A DNA stretch of 64,000 bases from Metaphire vulgaris. Lineage: Eukaryota > Annelida > Clitellata > Crassiclitellata > Megascolecidae. A program made the translations under genes and the position numbers. Every line of letters starts with the position of its first letter. Position 1 is the first letter of the stretch. The notes under the pieces were generated by a model. The model did not search any database, was not told the DNA's origin, and saw only the letters and a program-made list of their open reading frames with translations. The stretch spans positions 14,669,038-14,733,037 of the forward strand of contig CM030845.1 of assembly GCA_018105865.1 (NCBI GenBank). Reading direction: 5' to 3'. Below are positions 25,601 through 34,828 of this stretch, in pieces.

Positions 25601-26206
25601 ACTAACGAGCCTCGGCTTAGTCACCTCTACTCACCAAAACTAATCACAAGCTTGCGCGCGACATACATACATACATAGTGTGAAAGACAGCGCCATAGCA
25701 TTTTTGAGTGTGTGTCTAGTCTAGAGTTCCGCCAGCCGTGTCGATATTGGTACAAGATGGCAGTCCAGACATTTGATGGCGAACGACTAAAAACGTCCAA
25801 ATCTACCCGGAGAAAGTACAGATGACTACCTGAAAATGACGAGATAGTCACTGTCTGCTCATTTAGCGCTAAAACTGGTTCAAAATGCCAGAAAGCTGCC
25901 ATGAACTGCAACTTTCCGAAGTACACACATACACGTGCAAGAGAACCAGAAGTCGTCAAACCGGCTTGGGTACAATATTAAGCAACTTACCGGTTAGATA
26001 TCCATCAAAAACAATCATGGAATTTCATCTCATCATCTTGTACCGCATTTTTGTGACTTCCTACTAGAACTTCTAGTTTAAAACAGTGTTTTTAAATTCT
26101 TTGTTTCAAGTTTCCAGTATAACCCGCATACAAACATACTCTGCAAGGGGGGCCTGTGGTTTGTAAATTCTTGTATTACCCGCAGGTAATAATTGTGCAA
26201 ATACGG

Positions 26207-27140
26207 TAATCACAACACCCCCAGGGGGGTAACACCCACTTTTGGAATCATAGTTACTTATCTAAAATGTCCATTAAATTATAGTAGTCAGATAAATTCA
26301 TACCGTACAGCTAGTGCCCTAGCAACCTGCATTCCACAAATTTCACTCTACTAAAACTTCTCTATTTTGTTAGCTATTGATATAAGCAAAGTCATGGCAT
26401 TTATTTTGTTTGTGACATGGACATCCATACTATTAATAAAGGAGAGCAAGAGATACGAAGTAGTGGAAAATGGTGGCAAAAAATGTCAGTAATGTAAGAA
26501 GGTGCCTTACTTGCAGAAGAAAGATTTATCAGTCTATATTCAATGCATTACTGCAGTACGACAGAGCCACAAGCTGAGCAGCAGCATTAGGACAGAATGC
26601 AAAGTAGAAGCAAAGTGCATTTCAAAAGTCTCGTTCTGATGCTGAGGACAGGTAAATGCTTTGGCAAAATCACTGCAGCCGAACAGCTTTTCAGGTTGCC
26701 ATCTTTTTACTTACTGATTGTTCATATACACGTATTTTTAAGAAAACTTTTTCATTAAGTGACATTACCTGTACACTATTCATTTAAACTCGTATGGACA
26801 TTTTCAAATTTTTATTAGTAGCATCTAGTGAATCTAGTTTCTGTTTAATTATTTCAAACTTTAAAATATTTTTTTACATCTACGTGACCCAGTAACTAAA
26901 CTAAACCTCCGCGGCCCAGCACTGGGCCGCGACTCACAGTGTGAGAAGCACTAGTCTAACCTATTGGCAACAAATGTGTGAGCCAATGAGAGACACAGAA
27001 AGCGAAGAGCGAATTAATACTCTAATTTGTCTAAGCTAGCAGAAGCAGGAAGGAGATAAGTGTGCAATGTCGTCTTTGAAGGATAAGTTACAATCAAAAT
27101 AAAAGTAAGATTTTTAACATAGCTTGAGAAAGTTGGATTA
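26207..27140. other. No gene; possible hAT end at 26905-26951
   Basis: Mostly unassigned AT-rich DNA. At 26905-26951 the reversed sequence AGTGCTTCTCACACTGTGAG followed by GTCGCGGCCCAGTGCTGG resembles common hAT ends, but no partner end or target duplication was found. Confidence 0.35.
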
Positions 27141-27439
27141 GAATAGGGCAGAGGTGCGCAAACTTTTTCATTAGGCAGGCCGCACATACATCCAGCCAAA
27201 TGTACAGGGTGTAAAAGTCAAAAGTGGACCGATGTTTGACAATGAATATCTCAGCCACGTATGTAGTGATTTCAATACAATTTATAGGCCATATACCTGG
27301 GCATGTTTCTGATGTAATTGCCAAATTTCATGCTGATATCTTTAGTGTTTGCTGAAATATTGCCAAAAACCTAAAAAGATTCAAATTTTAAAATTGACAA
27401 CGTCACAGCCAGGAACAAGCGCTTGTCTCCCTGCAGACG

Positions 27440-28436
27440 TTTGATGTGACATAAGAAGTTCTTTTTCAATGACGAAAAGGCCTTCTACCTTGATCCTCCA
27501 GTCAACAGTCAAGGCAAGCAAGTGTGGGGTGTGGGAAGGAAAAGAGATTTGCCATCAGAATGACTTGTCAGGCAGCGGGCAAAGTTTTCCAGACATGTCC
27601 TGGTGTCTGCTGGAGTGTGCTATCAGGGCAACGGTTGCCTGCACTTCATACCAGACAAATCCAAAGTGAACGAGTACTACGTAACTCAGCTGCTACCGGA
27701 TCTATTTATATTTTCTATACATGACAATTTATAGAGCGCCATAAACATGACAAAGGCCAAAGACAAAAGCGCTTTACAGACAAAAAGCTACATTATACAG
27801 TACGAGATCTTGAATAAGTACGTATGCTCGCATGCGAAAGTCTCGGCCGAGGTGGTCTTGGTCACATCATCCGGAAGCGCATTCCACAAGAGGGGATTTC
27901 AACGGAGGAGGGACATACATTACGGACCGACTGCTGGATCGAAGCTGCAGGAGCCGATCTGTCTGATCGCGCCTTCGCACCAGAGTCGACAAATACTCCA
28001 GGCAGGAGGTGTCATACAGGGCTCGGAATGTCATCCAGCAGCGTTTGTATATGATCTTCTGCAGGACTGTCGCGATATGCTAGGAGATTTTATATTCCCA
28101 TAAGACGGATCACCTGCCCACTCTACTCTCAGGACCCAGGATTTTCTGGAGCAAAAGTGTCCAGATTTCATCATTAAAGATTACTGGCCACCTAAGTCTC
28201 CAGATATCAATCCATTTGACTTCCACGTCTGGGGAATCATGCTTGACAGATATCAAAAGTATTAGCCAAAGCCACAGAACATCACGGAGTTGAAGACTGT
28301 GCTGAAGAATATCTGGGAGAGATTGCCTGAGAACCAGATCAAAAAATCGATACTGTCAGTGAAGAAGCACTTGTCAGCATGCGTGAAGGCTAAGGGTGGG
28401 CATTTTCAGCACCTGCTCCCGCAACAAATCATCTAA
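27440..28436 (+). pseudogene. Mariner (DD37D) transposase, broken
   Basis: The first catalytic D is in FFNDEKAFYLDPPVNSQGKQ (about 27465), followed by VWGVGRKRDLPSE-stop, FSRHVLVSAGVCYQGNGCLH and KVNEYYVTQLLPDL. After the LINE insert come LQDCRDMLG, a damaged QDGxPAHS block, SPDINPFDFHVWG and LKTVLKNIWERLPENQIKK, ending HLLPQQII-stop. In the better-preserved copies exactly 37 residues separate the second D (QQDG) from the third (NPLD), the DD37D (maT-like) signature. Stops, a frameshift and the LINE inactivate it. Confidence 0.88.
27704..28052 (-). mobile_element. LINE 3' end inserted in mariner, TSD GATCT
   Basis: It is flanked by GATCT (27699-27703 and 28053-28057). Removing it restores LLPDLLQDCRD in the transposase. 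On the minus strand it reads LSTLVRRRDQTDRLLQLRSS, RSVMYVPPP and a shifted ExASG-CDQD end, then a tail with GCGCTTTT...GGCGCTCTATAAATTG. It is CR1/L2-type and 5'-truncated. Confidence 0.85.
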
Positions 28437-28452
28437 AAGCCCTTTTAGAAAC

Positions 28453-28468
28453 GGCCCTTTTCAGGGTC
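28453..28468 (+). promoter_or_regulatory. Histone-like stem-loop in mariner 3' UTR
   Basis: GGCCCTTTTCAGGGTC is a 6-bp stem with one G-U pair and a TTTC loop, 16 bases after the transposase stop. It agrees with the histone mRNA stem-loop consensus at 15 of 16 positions. The downstream flank is AAAAAATAAAC, which lacks ACCCA and includes AATAAA, so polyadenylation is an alternative. Degraded versions lie at the same place in the other copies (45721-45736; 51368-51382; 7396-7415 minus). Confidence 0.55.
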
Positions 28469-29089
28469 AAAAAATAAACAACATAATTTTTTATCACTTT
28501 ATAATGCCATTATATTCCGTTGTCAATTTTAAAATTTTTCTCTTTAGCTTTTGGCCATATTTCAGCAAACACTAAAGATATCAGCATGAAATTTGGCAAT
28601 TACATCAGACACATTCTTATGTATATGGCTTATAAATTTTATTAAAATCACTACACACCCGACCGAGATATTAAATGTCAAACATCGGTCCACTTTTTAC
28701 TTTTACACCCTGTATATTATTAAGATGCTGACAGACATCATCGGTAACTTTTACTAACATTCATTCAGTCTATATCAGAGTAGCATTATAATACTAAATA
28801 TTTGTTGCTCAAATATCAAATATTAACTAACCATTTCTAAGATTTAAAAATAAAAGTGCCATTTTTCCATTAAATAATTTCAACCGTTCCTTATAATAAT
28901 TTCAAAATTACCTTACTTTCTGCCACTCGTATGCATATTTCTAAATGATCTCACAGGCCACATGGAATCTGCTTGTGGGCCACATGTAGCCTGCAAGCCA
29001 TAGTTTGCCCACCCCTAGGATAGGGTGACCACATGTCCCAGATTTGGTGGGATAGTTCCAGAATAGAAAAGATGTCCCGCTTCATGGGC

Positions 29090-29360
29090 AGGCCCATTGC
29101 TGTTGACTAGATGGTGTTCTACAACATTCTTTTTATTGCTTTCTAAATTTTGATTGAAATTTTAAATCAGTCTTGATTTTTTCCTTTCTGCCTTTTTTTC
29201 TCTCTGACAAGAGGTCGGTCCTTGATCCTTGTCCTTAGAGGTCGTCCTTGTGGTCGTTGTGGTCCTTGTGCTTGGGGGTTCGGTCCTCATCCTTGTCCTT
29301 GGGGGGTCGGTCCTCGTCCTTATCTTCGTCCTTTGGGGTCAGTCCTTGTCAACATCACTG
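29090..29360 (-). mobile_element. hAT element with AAGGAC arrays, half copy
   Basis: Reversed, it starts CAGTGATGTTGACAAGGACT and continues with many AAGGAC motifs, matching the left 280 bases of the complete element at 41690-42568. The far end is missing. Confidence 0.75.
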
Positions 29361-29587
29361 CTAAATTATACAACGGCTTTCATGGCGGTCTGTTACATAG
29401 TTAATATCGGCCTAATACAGCACAGATTAAAATTCCATCAATAACAGGTTTTGAAATAGCATTTTTTAAATACCATCACTCAAATTATGTGCAAGAAAAA
29501 GGTCAGTACGCTAGCGCGCGCATACTCGCACACAAACATAAACACAATAGTGGTGTCTATTCAATGTTCATAAAGTGTTAAACTCAC

Positions 29588-29809
29588 TATTGTAACTCTA
29601 GCTTTTTTCAGCTCTTTGTTGTCCTCTTCGAGACTTTTGCACTTGTATCTGTAAGTATCAAGCTCCATGCGCAGAACTCTATTTTCTTGTTGAAGTGACT
29701 CCAGTCGTTTGTTCAATTGCTGCACGAGAGCTGCCGACGGTATTTTCGTGTCCAGTCCCCCGTCCACGGAGCTAGCGTCACTCTCCAGGTCGCTAACACT
29801 TTCTGCCAT
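29588..29809 (-). CDS. CCDC6: CCDC6 exon 1, start codon to first splice donor
   Basis: Minus-strand coding exon of 74 codons, MAESVSDLESDASSVDGGLD to LKKARVTI, ending at the donor ATA|GTGAGT in phase 0. From residue 31 on, the residues QLNKRLESLQQENRVLRMEL and YKCKSLEEDNKELKKA match the start of the CCDC6 coiled coil (human recall: [20 protein letters not shown]). The acidic, serine-rich lead replaces the glycine-rich N-terminus of vertebrates. The ATG has AAAA upstream and G after it, and an in-frame TAA lies 33 bases upstream, which supports this start. Human CCDC6 exon 1 also ends within VTIQ, so the intron position is conserved. The first 30 residues are not alignable. Transcription would enter from the right; no promoter motif is evident. 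Confidence 0.93.
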
Positions 29810-30464
29810 TTTACTATTTAAACAATAATTCCAATTTTACCCAAATTAAACAAATACCACATTGAACAAGTTCTGACATTTAATAGCTACCAATTGTCTC
29901 ACGGAGAGACATACAGACGCCCAGATCAGTAAGTATGTACACTTTGTGAATTTTTTAAAATCTTAAAGGAAAAAAGTCAAATCTCGTGGATTTCTATAGC
30001 GCCTTGAAAAGCAGCACAACAGTAGCTGCTTATTCTTAGGCGCTCAGTCTCTCTTAAAATAGCTATGGGGAATGTATGTTATCAGTCAGGCAATAGTCAA
30101 CATCCAAAGGGCAGTGAGGCTAGGTTGTTACAGCTATGGAGGATATGATTTTAGAAAAAGGAAGGATTTAAGCTTAGACCTGAAGACTTGAGGAATTCAG
30201 AAGACTTCAGGAATTATAGGAAATGAGGATTCAGATTTTATTGTTTGAAAGTGTCCAAGTCTGCGGAGGGAAGCTGGGATCGAGTACCAAAGTTCAGGTG
30301 AGGCGTATGAGAAGGAACGGTTGCAAATTTTCAGGGATGACTGATTCAGTGGGCGTGACAGAGTGAGGTAAGATAATGAACGTGTGGGTCGAGGAGGCTG
30401 AGGGGTTAATAGTGATCTAAGGTAGACAGGTTTTGATGACTGAAGTGAGCTATATGTAAGTGTT

Positions 30465-31205
30465 TATTTATTTATTTTATTTATTGAAAGTTAAGATTTT
30501 TGTGGTAAATCGTGCTAGAAGGACTACTCGAACACATTACATTGTACATGAATAATTATAGGCCTATAGGTCAGGATCTACCAGAATAGCTGATCTCGAA
30601 CAGCCAAGTCTTCAGTCGCTTCTTAAATATGTCAAGAGAAGTTGATATTTGGACAGAAATGGGAAGACGATTCCAGGCTTTCGCTGCGGTAACCGGGAAG
30701 GCACGGTCGCCGGCAGTGGCAAGGCGTGTGCGCGGCACGAGGAGTGCTTCAGTGGAGCCAGATCGCAGACGTCTTCTACTGTCTGTGTCAGCCGATCTCT
30801 GGAGTTCGCACCGGAGATAGGAGGGGCCGATGTCGTGCAGGCACCGATAGACGAGAGTTGCCAGCTTATACGTTATTCGCTCGGGGACTGAGAGCCAGTG
30901 TAGGTCTATCAACAGTGGCGTGATGTGGTCATACTTCCTTGATCGATGGATCAGGCGTGCAGCCGCATGAAGTACGCTCTGGAGTCTGTCGAGGAGGTAT
31001 TTCGGGAGCCCTGCTAAGGTGGCATTGCCATAGTCAAGTTTAGTGATTACTAAGGCACTGATCAAAGTCTTCAGGGCATTCAGAGATACATATTTTCGTA
31101 TGCTGCGAATTAACCGCAGTGCTGCAAAGCAGCTGGCGACGGTGCGTGTCACGTGTTGCCTCGTTGTGGCGGTATTATCGATATAGATGCCGAGATTTCT
31201 GACAT
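30465..31205 (-). pseudogene. L2/CR1-type LINE 3' part, TSD AGTGTT
   Basis: It is flanked by AGTGTT (30459-30464 and 31206-31211). An open minus-strand frame of 193 codons reads VASCFAALRLIRSIRKYV, ITKLDYGNATLAGLPKYLLD, HWLSVPERITYKLATLVYRC and AKAWNRLPISVQI, ending FKKRLKTWLFEISYSGRS. Upstream of it, VRNLGIYID extends to the 5' truncation. The tail is a TTTA/TTAT run. It has no internal stop, so it is a fairly young truncated copy. Confidence 0.9.
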
Positions 31206-31222
31206 AGTGTTATTATCTTATA

Positions 31223-31664
31223 CTAGAAAGATGCTCGCTTTGCTCGCGCTGGGTTCGCTCGCAGTGCAGGATAATACTAATCCAATACCTATACCTAATA
31301 CCCAATCATTGAATTCATGCTGAACAACATTTCAATGATGTACTGTACATACGCCACCTAGCCAAGCTCTGCGCCACGTAATAATTAGGCCTATGTACGT
31401 TAAAATCACGCAACTGTGACCATTTGTGACGCTGTACACGAATTTTTTGTGTACGTTAAAATGTACGTTCAAATTGCGCAACTTCCTCAAGCTACGAACA
31501 ATTGTTACCAATAGCAGCGTCGTCGCACGTCCACCCCTCTGATGCTGCGATGACTCGACTAAACCGTGCTAAACGTACGCTTCGTCAAACGCTTCTTCGT
31601 CAACCAATGAGAACGCTTGAAGGTAACAGAGAGACATACGGAACAAGGATCTTAATATTATAGA
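31223..31664 (-). mobile_element. Non-autonomous Helitron
   Basis: On the minus strand it starts TCTATAATATTAAGATCC and ends AGCATCTTTCTAG, with GCGAGCGAACCCAGCGCGAG before the end. It sits exactly between A and T of the interrupted LINE sequence (CTTATA|TTGG), with no target duplication. TC...CTAG ends plus A|T insertion define a Helitron. It has no coding capacity. Confidence 0.85.
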
Positions 31665-31850
31665 TTGGATACGTTCAGTTATTTTAAGCCAATGTTATGA
31701 TTTTAGTATGGGTGAAATATGGGATAATTTAGGTGACTTAGTAACAGCACGAGCAAGTGCATTTTGTATTGATTGCAATTTGTTGATGGAGGCTTTGGGA
31801 AGGTTATAGTAGGGAGAGTTACAATAATTTAATTTCTATTCCTATATAAA

Positions 31851-33400
31851 GACGAGAGCGCGCCATGTTAATCGGTACGGTACTGGACTCCTGCTGCGAT
31901 AGCACATAGTCCTAGAACAGTACGGTTTCTGGATCCTTGCAGCAACGTGGTAGACTTTCATTAGCTGCTGAAGCGACTGCGCTAGCTTAGTTGTAGCGAC
32001 ATTACGGTTGCTACAACACGACTAGTGGTTTGGATGGGATAAGTTGGAGTGGACCGAATAGGATCGCTCGAATGATTCTTGGTTATTGCGAAATTACGTT
32101 TGCCGTAGAATTTATTCTGCGTTCGGTTGTTTTGGATATGCGTTGATATAAAATTACATATGGAATGTGGAAATATTTTTGCATTAGATAAGGTATTATT
32201 AGTTGTAGGAGTAAGGACTAACTTTGATTGTAGTTCGCGACTCATTTGAATAAAGACGAAAAATGCTTACTCTACTATGTGTGACAATTAACTAGCGACC
32301 ATTAATGACAGCGAAGAATGCTCATTGTTAATTAAAGATATATGTGATGATATGTTACTGGAATATTTCTACTAGTTACTTGTGTTAATGCATAATTGTT
32401 CGATGTTGTTGGTAATTAAGTTTATGTTATTGTGACGAGCGGCCACCTAACTTCGGCTCGTTTACTTACTTACTTGTCTAGGGGAAACTACTTTGGCTCT
32501 AACTCGCACATTTTAACTGACAAAACTCTTCTTATTATAAAATCTCGCTTTAATCTTAATTAAACATTCAACTCTTCCGACATAGCGGATATCAATAGGC
32601 AGTGCTATATAACTCTAATTAATGTTTTAAAACGTCTAGCGGCAGCAACTATCTTGGCAACTAGTTACTAATGTAAATAACAGCTGAGAACAGCTTCCAC
32701 ACAAATTCAATGAACATGAAACAAATGTGCCCTTTGCACGAAAACCAATTCGATATACGAATTCACGAGTATTTAGCGAACTGAAATCTCGGTTCGGATT
32801 AAAACAATAGCAATTTAAACTAATTCAACGAAGAGCAGGAACAGAGCGCTGCAATCGAACGTCCGCCTTCTTCGCTGGCAACCGTCGAACTCTTCTTCTT
32901 CGAAAAAGACGCACTTTCGAAAAGTAACTGCCTCCAGCAACGGCTCTTGCGACCAATGACGTTCGTCGTCTCATCACGCCTTCTATAACGTGAATTCCTA
33001 ATTGCTCACATAAACATAGAAGCAAACATAGTAAATTTCACGTTCAAACCTACCAATATTCCAATCATTTGCTATCTATGCCTCAATATATCACTCTATC
33101 ACACCCCTAGCACTCGAGCCTACGTGGTGGATCATCACGTCAACTCAGATGCAGTGGCTGTGATGACATCAAAAGGAAATTGCGAAGCAAACTTTGGCTT
33201 ACACCAATTTCAACTTATCCAAAATGGAATTAATATTACAAAGGAATAAACAAGAACCAACCACTGAGATCAACTGCAAAAATTATGCTATCTAAGTGGT
33301 TATATCATAAAACTATCCTAACTTAACTTAAGCTACAGTAACACTTACATTCTATTTTTACTTCCAACACTTACTTACAACGCCTAAACTAGTTACTTAT
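31851..33400. other. No gene; possible Gypsy 3' LTR region
   Basis: AT-rich, with TATATAAAG at 31844-31852 and no recognisable frame. Downstream (minus) of the Gypsy RNase H, the purine run CTAGGGG precedes TGTGATAGAG at about 33100, which could be a polypurine tract and LTR start. No second LTR copy is visible, so this is only a suggestion. Confidence 0.3.
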
Positions 33401-33405
33401 CCTAC

Positions 33406-33915
33406 CTATTCTGATGGTCTGCTCAGAATATCGGGCAGTAAATTGTCTTTACCTGGTCTGTGTTTTATCTCAAGAGAGTACTGTTGCAACTCTAAAGACC
33501 AACGCAACAGCTTGGCGTTATGCCTACCCATCTTGTGGATGAACATAAGCGGGCTGTGGTCAGAGTATATCACTGTCTTTTGAGTACCGAAATACACACT
33601 AAAAGTTCTGACCGCAGACACAAGAGCTAATGCTTCCTTCTCAACGGTCGCATACCTTCGCTCATGTATATTCAACTTCCTGCTATAATAGCAGACCGGA
33701 TGCTCAATATTTTCATGAACTTGAAAAAGTACCGCACCTATCGCTTGGTTGCTTGCATCCACAGCAACTGAAAATGGTCGAGTGAAATCAGGCGTCTTAA
33801 GAATTGGCCGGGACGCTAGTCTCGACTTAATATCTATAAAGGCATTCTCAGCCTCCACTGTCCATTGAAATTTCACGTTTTTCTTAAGAAGGTTAATGTC
33901 AATTTTGCGAAAATC
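33406..33915 (-). pseudogene. Ty3/Gypsy RT thumb and RNase H
   Basis: The minus-strand open frame has FQWTVEAENAFIDIKSRLAS, PILKTPDFTRPFSVAVDASN (RNase H first D), RYATVEKEALALVSAV (E), KTVIYSDHSPLMFIHKM (D) and LEIKHRPGKDNLLPDILSRP, all standard Ty3/Gypsy RNase H blocks. The part at 33406-33876 has no stop. It belongs to the same element as the pieces up to 36748. Here RNase H lies last on the minus strand, after the integrase. Confidence 0.9.
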
Positions 33916-33939
33916 GATAAAAAAAGATGCGCAGAATGG

Positions 33940-34660
33940 ACTTGACCTAAGAGATAATCTATCTGGGCATTAGCAAACTCACATTTGCTCAGCTTTAAAA
34001 AATTTTATTTAACACTAGAAATAGCCGCAGACTCTGAACAACATTTCAATGATCGCCACCTAAAAACGTAATAATTAGATTGTTAAAATCACTGCTTTCT
34101 TAAAATGTGTTTTGCGCAACTACCTCAGGCTGCGAACAATTGTTACCAATAGCAACGTCGTCGCACGCCCACCACTACGCTGCAATGACTCGACTAAACC
34201 GTGTTAAACTACGAACAATTGTTACCATTAGCAACGTCGTCTTCGAACATAGTCCACCAACGCATCGCGCGACGGGTGGGACTAAACCGTCTACCAATAG
34301 TCAACGCTCGCCCACCAACGCATCGTTATGGACTCTGGTCAAAACCGTCTACCAATAGTCAACCAATCTGGATAACGATTTTAATATGATAGACAAGGTT
34401 AAGATGTTGCAGGTGCTTATAAAGATGATGATGTCATCTAAATACGCATCTACGAACTCTTCTAAGCCGCACAGCACCTTCTTAACTAATCTAGGCAATG
34501 GAAATGGACGATTCTGGATGCATTTGGACCTAAGCCAACACGGTGTCCTAGATAATCTATCTGGGCATTAGCAAACTCACATTTGCTCAGCTTTAATTTC
34601 ATTCCTGCCCTACCAATTTTATTTAACACTAGAAAAGATGCTCTGGTTTAGGGTTTATCT
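33940..34660 (-). pseudogene. Ty3/Gypsy RT, scrambled fragments
   Basis: Two RT blocks are present in the wrong order for a normal RT. KIGRAGMKLKLSKCEFANAQ with IDYLGHRVGLG (34630-34540) comes before KKVLCGLEEFVDAYLDDIII (34500-34410), which holds the catalytic YLDD. A second damaged copy of the CEFANAQ region lies at 33942-34014. A Helitron-like piece (34015-34393) separates them. Local duplication and rearrangement are the likely cause. Confidence 0.75.
34015..34393 (-). mobile_element. Helitron-like insert in Gypsy RT
   Basis: Reversed, it starts TCTATCATATTAAAATCG and ends TTTCTAG. It shares TGCGAACAATTGTTACCAAT, GCAACGTCGTCGCACG and GACTCGACTAAACCGT with the Helitron at 31223. The right flank is C rather than T, so the insertion boundary is not textbook. 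The ACAATTGTTACCA segment is duplicated inside. Confidence 0.55.
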
Positions 34661-34828
34661 TATGGGAGATCAGCTCGCAGTTGTTCAGGATAATTTCTAC
34701 TAATCCAATACCTATACCTAATACCCAATCATTGAATTCATGCTGAACAACATTTCAATGATCGCAGCACCACTAAAACTAATTTCCTAAAGTCAAGCTC
34801 TGCGCCACGTAATAATTAGGCCTATGTT
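34661..34828 (-). mobile_element. Helitron fragment joined to integrase
   Basis: About 150 bases (TACTAATCCAATACCTATAC to ATAATTAGGCCTATGT) are nearly identical to 31260-31410 of the intact Helitron. It cuts off the integrase C-terminus, so the last residues of that frame (IITWRRA) are Helitron sequence. Confidence 0.75.

Larger units (their letters stand above)
23946..26206. mobile_element. TA-flanked element (ACCGTATTTGCACGATTATTA family), 2.3 kb
   Basis: It is flanked by TA (23944-23945 and 26207-26208). The ends are CCGTATTTGCACGATTATTA and, reversed, CCGTATTTGCACAATTATTA, with GTATAACCCGCA repeats inside each. It contains a family A LINE tail and duplicated segments with LINE-like tails. 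No transposase is readable. A 257-bp relative lies at 62634. Confidence 0.75.
27205..28712 (+). mobile_element. DD37D mariner, copy 2, with nested LINE
   Basis: TA target duplications flank it (27203-27204, 28713-28714). Long terminal inverted repeats of about 200 bp start CAGGGTGTAAAAGTCAAAAG. Excluding the 349-bp LINE insert, it is about 1.16 kb. It is the most informative copy for the transposase N-terminal half of the catalytic domain. Confidence 0.9.
27149..29017. mobile_element. hAT element, TSD G(A/G)ATAGGG, host of a mariner
   Basis: The left end is CAGAGGTGCGCAAACTTTTT and the right end, reversed, TAGGGGTGGGCAAACTATGG. The flanks GAATAGGG (27141-27148) and GGATAGGG (29018-29025) differ at one base. 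Most of the interior is the mariner at 27205-28712. The remainder has no coding capacity. Confidence 0.75.
29965..31850 (-). mobile_element. L2-type LINE family A, split by two later insertions
   Basis: The 3' part (29965-30464) matches the copies at 3205 and 6195, including TATAGCGCC...GGCGCTCAG. The sequence AGTGTTATTATCTTATATTGG is interrupted first by a second LINE (30465-31205) and then by a Helitron (31223-31664). It resumes at 31665 as TTGGATACGTTCAGTTATTT and runs to about 31850. No catalytic RT block is kept. Confidence 0.85.

Noticed and set aside
33090..33110. Gypsy 3' LTR start after a purine run
   Set aside because: No second LTR copy exists in the window and the run is short, so it is mentioned only as a possibility.
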